Assembly: GCA_900553645.1 (NCBI GenBank)
Contig: USEE01000090.1
Span: 1-6,195, forward strand
From: an uncultured Eubacteriales bacterium
Lineage (GTDB): Bacteria; Bacillota_A; Clostridia; Christensenellales; Aristaeellaceae
Direction: 5' to 3'
Length of the DNA stretch: 6,195 bases
The position numbers and the translations under genes were made by a program. The notes beneath the pieces are model-generated. The model was not told the DNA's origin. It made no database searches and was given only the letters and a program-made list of their open reading frames with translations. Of this stretch, positions 4,959 to 6,195 are shown in pieces (within the stretch, counting starts at the first letter, position 1; each line of letters starts with the position of its first letter).

Positions 4959-5621
4959 TCAGTCAAATATCGCATGGCCCAGCCGCACCTGAGTAGCGCC
5001 CTCGGACACGGCCACAAGGTAATCGTGCGTCATGCCCATCGACAGCACCCGCATGTCCACGCCCTGCCGCGCGTTTTCGCGCTCGCGGTCGAACATCGCG
5101 CGCATTTCTCTAAACAGCGGACGAATCGTCTCCACGTCCGGCACGTTGGGCATCGTGGCCATAAGCCCCGACACCTTTATCCCGGGCAGGTGTGAGGCTG
5201 CGTCGAGCAGCGCGGGATAATCTTCTATATATATTCCGCCCTTTTGCTCCTCGCGCGCCAGATTTACCTGTATCAGCACAGGCATTACCACGCCGTGCAT
5301 CTGCGCCTGACGATCGATTTCCTGCGCTAGTTCTATCCTGTCCACGCTTTCGATCATCGTGACGCACTGTATGATATATTTTACTTTATTCCGCTGCAAT
5401 TGTCCAATAATATGCGGCTCAAAGCGCGAATTTAACTTATCGCGCTTTTCCATGAACTCCTGCACGCGATTTTCGCCTATACGGATTATTTCGGACTCGG
5501 CCAATGGATTTATTTCGTCGGGCGTATGGCGCTTTGTCACCGCCATTATGTCCACCGGGCCAGTCGCCACCGCGTCAATTGCGCGGCGTATTTCATTTAC
5601 CCTTTGCACTACGTCAGCCAT
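4959..5621 (-). CDS. ylmE: YggS/YlmE-family pyridoxal 5'-phosphate homeostasis protein
   Basis: This cytoplasmic protein carries pyridoxal phosphate on a lysine and balances B6 vitamers; loss in other bacteria disturbs amino-acid and keto-acid pools. No enzymatic reaction is established. The 220-residue protein is a single alanine-racemase-like TIM barrel with the family motifs in order: A-V-T-K with the PLP lysine at Lys30, GENRVQEF (49-56), I-I-G-Q-L-Q-R-N-K (71-79), SVDR (92-95), S-G-L-M-A-T-M-P (151-158), LSMGMTHDY (193-201) and EGATQVRLG (207-215). Length is normal (about 220-235). The ATG at 5621 has GGGAGG at 8-base spacing and lies 26 bases after the HlyD-like gene, so the two are probably co-transcribed. 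In B. subtilis ylmE also lies directly upstream of sepF, but there without such a long gap. Confidence 0.95.
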   Translation of the reverse strand: MADVVQRVNEIRRAIDAVATGPVDIMAVTKRHTPDEINPLAESEIIRIGENRVQEFMEKRDKLNSRFEPHIIGQLQRNKVKYIIQCVTMIESVDRIELAQEIDRQAQMHGVVMPVLIQVNLAREEQKGGIYIEDYPALLDAASHLPGIKVSGLMATMPNVPDVETIRPLFREMRAMFDRERENARQGVDMRVLSMGMTHDYLVAVSEGATQVRLGHAIFD

Positions 5622-5647
5622 TTTTTAGACCTCCCGCCGTCTGTGCA

Positions 5648-6195
5648 TTACTTTATTACTACCGCCATGCCGGAATATATCGCGCCCTCCGTAACCGGCT
5701 CGATAAGCGCGTATTCGCCGTCGGACGCGGTTACGTTTACCGGGATAAAGTCATATGTATCGCCGTTATGCTTATACACGCCGTGCACGCCGTTGACGGT
5801 ATAGACGGCGCTGAGCGGCACGCGCAGTCCGGCGTACTGCGTGCCCACCGACGCGCGGGTCGTGCGCAGGTTGATCGCGGACAGCACGTCCTGATCGATC
5901 TCCATGCGAATCATGGTTTCGCTGTCGAAGCGCTTTATATCGCTTACCGTCGCGGAGTACACATAATCCTCATAGCCCTTGAGCGTAAGCGTGTATGCCT
6001 GACCCAGCGCGGGCATGTCGGACGCGTTATCGATAATCAGCAGCACACTCCACGACGCGGAGTCGATCACCTTGAACAGCGGAGTCGAGCCGCGCACCTC
6101 GTTAGTGACCGACGGACGGTCGCCGCGTATAACGCCGCGCAAATCGCTTATGGTAAGGTTGTCCATATTGCTTTGAGACAAAAGCGATTCGTATC
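5648..6195 (-). CDS. HlyD-like periplasmic-adaptor-type protein, C-terminal part
   Basis: The frame is open to the window edge, so only the last 181 or so residues are seen; a TTG at 6181 is internal and not a start. The visible part fits the second half of the HlyD-like adaptor proteins that precede ylmE and sepF in many Clostridia. It starts with Y-E-S-L-L and D-N-L-T-I-S-D-L, continues with a beta-rich stretch including W-S-V-L-L-I-I and a V-x-D-I-K-R-F segment, then the hallmark A-G-L-R-V-P-L-S-A-V-Y-T-V-N-G-V-H-G-V-Y and a final E-G-A-I-Y-S-G-M-A-V-V-I-K. These Gram-positive proteins usually have an N-terminal membrane anchor and face outside; that part is off the window. The partner and substrate are unknown. 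The assignment rests on the R-V-P-x-S-A-V, V-x-G-V-Y pattern and on the gene order. Confidence 0.7.
   Translation of the reverse strand, partial: YESLLSQSNMDNLTISDLRGVIRGDRPSVTNEVRGSTPLFKVIDSASWSVLLIIDNASDMPALGQAYTLTLKGYEDYVYSATVSDIKRFDSETMIRMEIDQDVLSAINLRTTRASVGTQYAGLRVPLSAVYTVNGVHGVYKHNGDTYDFIPVNVTASDGEYALIEPVTEGAIYSGMAVVIK

Noticed and set aside
6179..6181. TTG as the start of the HlyD-like gene
   Set aside because: The frame stays open to the window edge and the protein would lack most of its family length, so it is an internal Leu codon.

Overview
The window looks chromosomal and comes from a Gram-positive bacterium of the class Clostridia, probably an uncultivated gut-type lineage with fairly GC-rich genes. 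The basis is gene content and order: a minus-strand run of an HlyD-like adaptor, ylmE, sepF, ylmG, ylmH, divIVA, a DUF5665-type protein, lspA and rluD. This is the ylm/divIVA cell-division neighbourhood of Firmicutes, with the HlyD-like gene and DUF5665 typical of clostridial versions. I cannot name a genus.

Layout, read in transcription order from the right edge to the left. The C-terminal part of an HlyD-like protein (5648-6195, cut by the edge) is followed after 26 bases by ylmE (4959-5621). A 284-base gap (4675-4958) comes next. It is unusual for this packed cluster and holds several inverted repeats that could fold as RNA, the last being a 15-bp bulged hairpin just before the sepF ribosome binding site. 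sepF (4066-4674), ylmG (3771-4064) and ylmH (3019-3771) are nearly fused, and ylmG and ylmH share one base. A 155-base AT-rich gap with two kinds of short direct repeat precedes divIVA (2378-2863). A GC-rich, terminator-like hairpin lies between divIVA and the DUF5665 gene (1946-2248). lspA (1455-1916, TTG start) and rluD (490-1449) close the run, which ends at a perfect 15-bp stem terminator (437-479). ileS, which lies between divIVA and lspA in Bacillus subtilis, is absent here.

To the left lies a separate unit, also on the minus strand. About 300 bases of AT-rich DNA without a convincing gene carry promoter-like boxes and a 17-base palindrome (273-289). They lead to a strong ribosome binding site and a small peptide gene that leaves the window at base 1. 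Its protein resembles the acidic, helical leaders of clostridial Nif11-like/RiPP precursor peptides, but one extra A in an A-run breaks the frame after 24 codons.

How the genes work together: SepF tethers FtsZ to the membrane, DivIVA marks curved or polar membrane, YlmG is a small membrane protein of the same cluster, YlmH is an S4-domain RNA/ribosome-binding protein, YlmE handles pyridoxal phosphate, LspA matures lipoproteins, and RluD modifies 23S rRNA. I see no complete new biological system. The points most worth a second look are the structured gap before sepF and the broken leader-peptide gene with its own control region.
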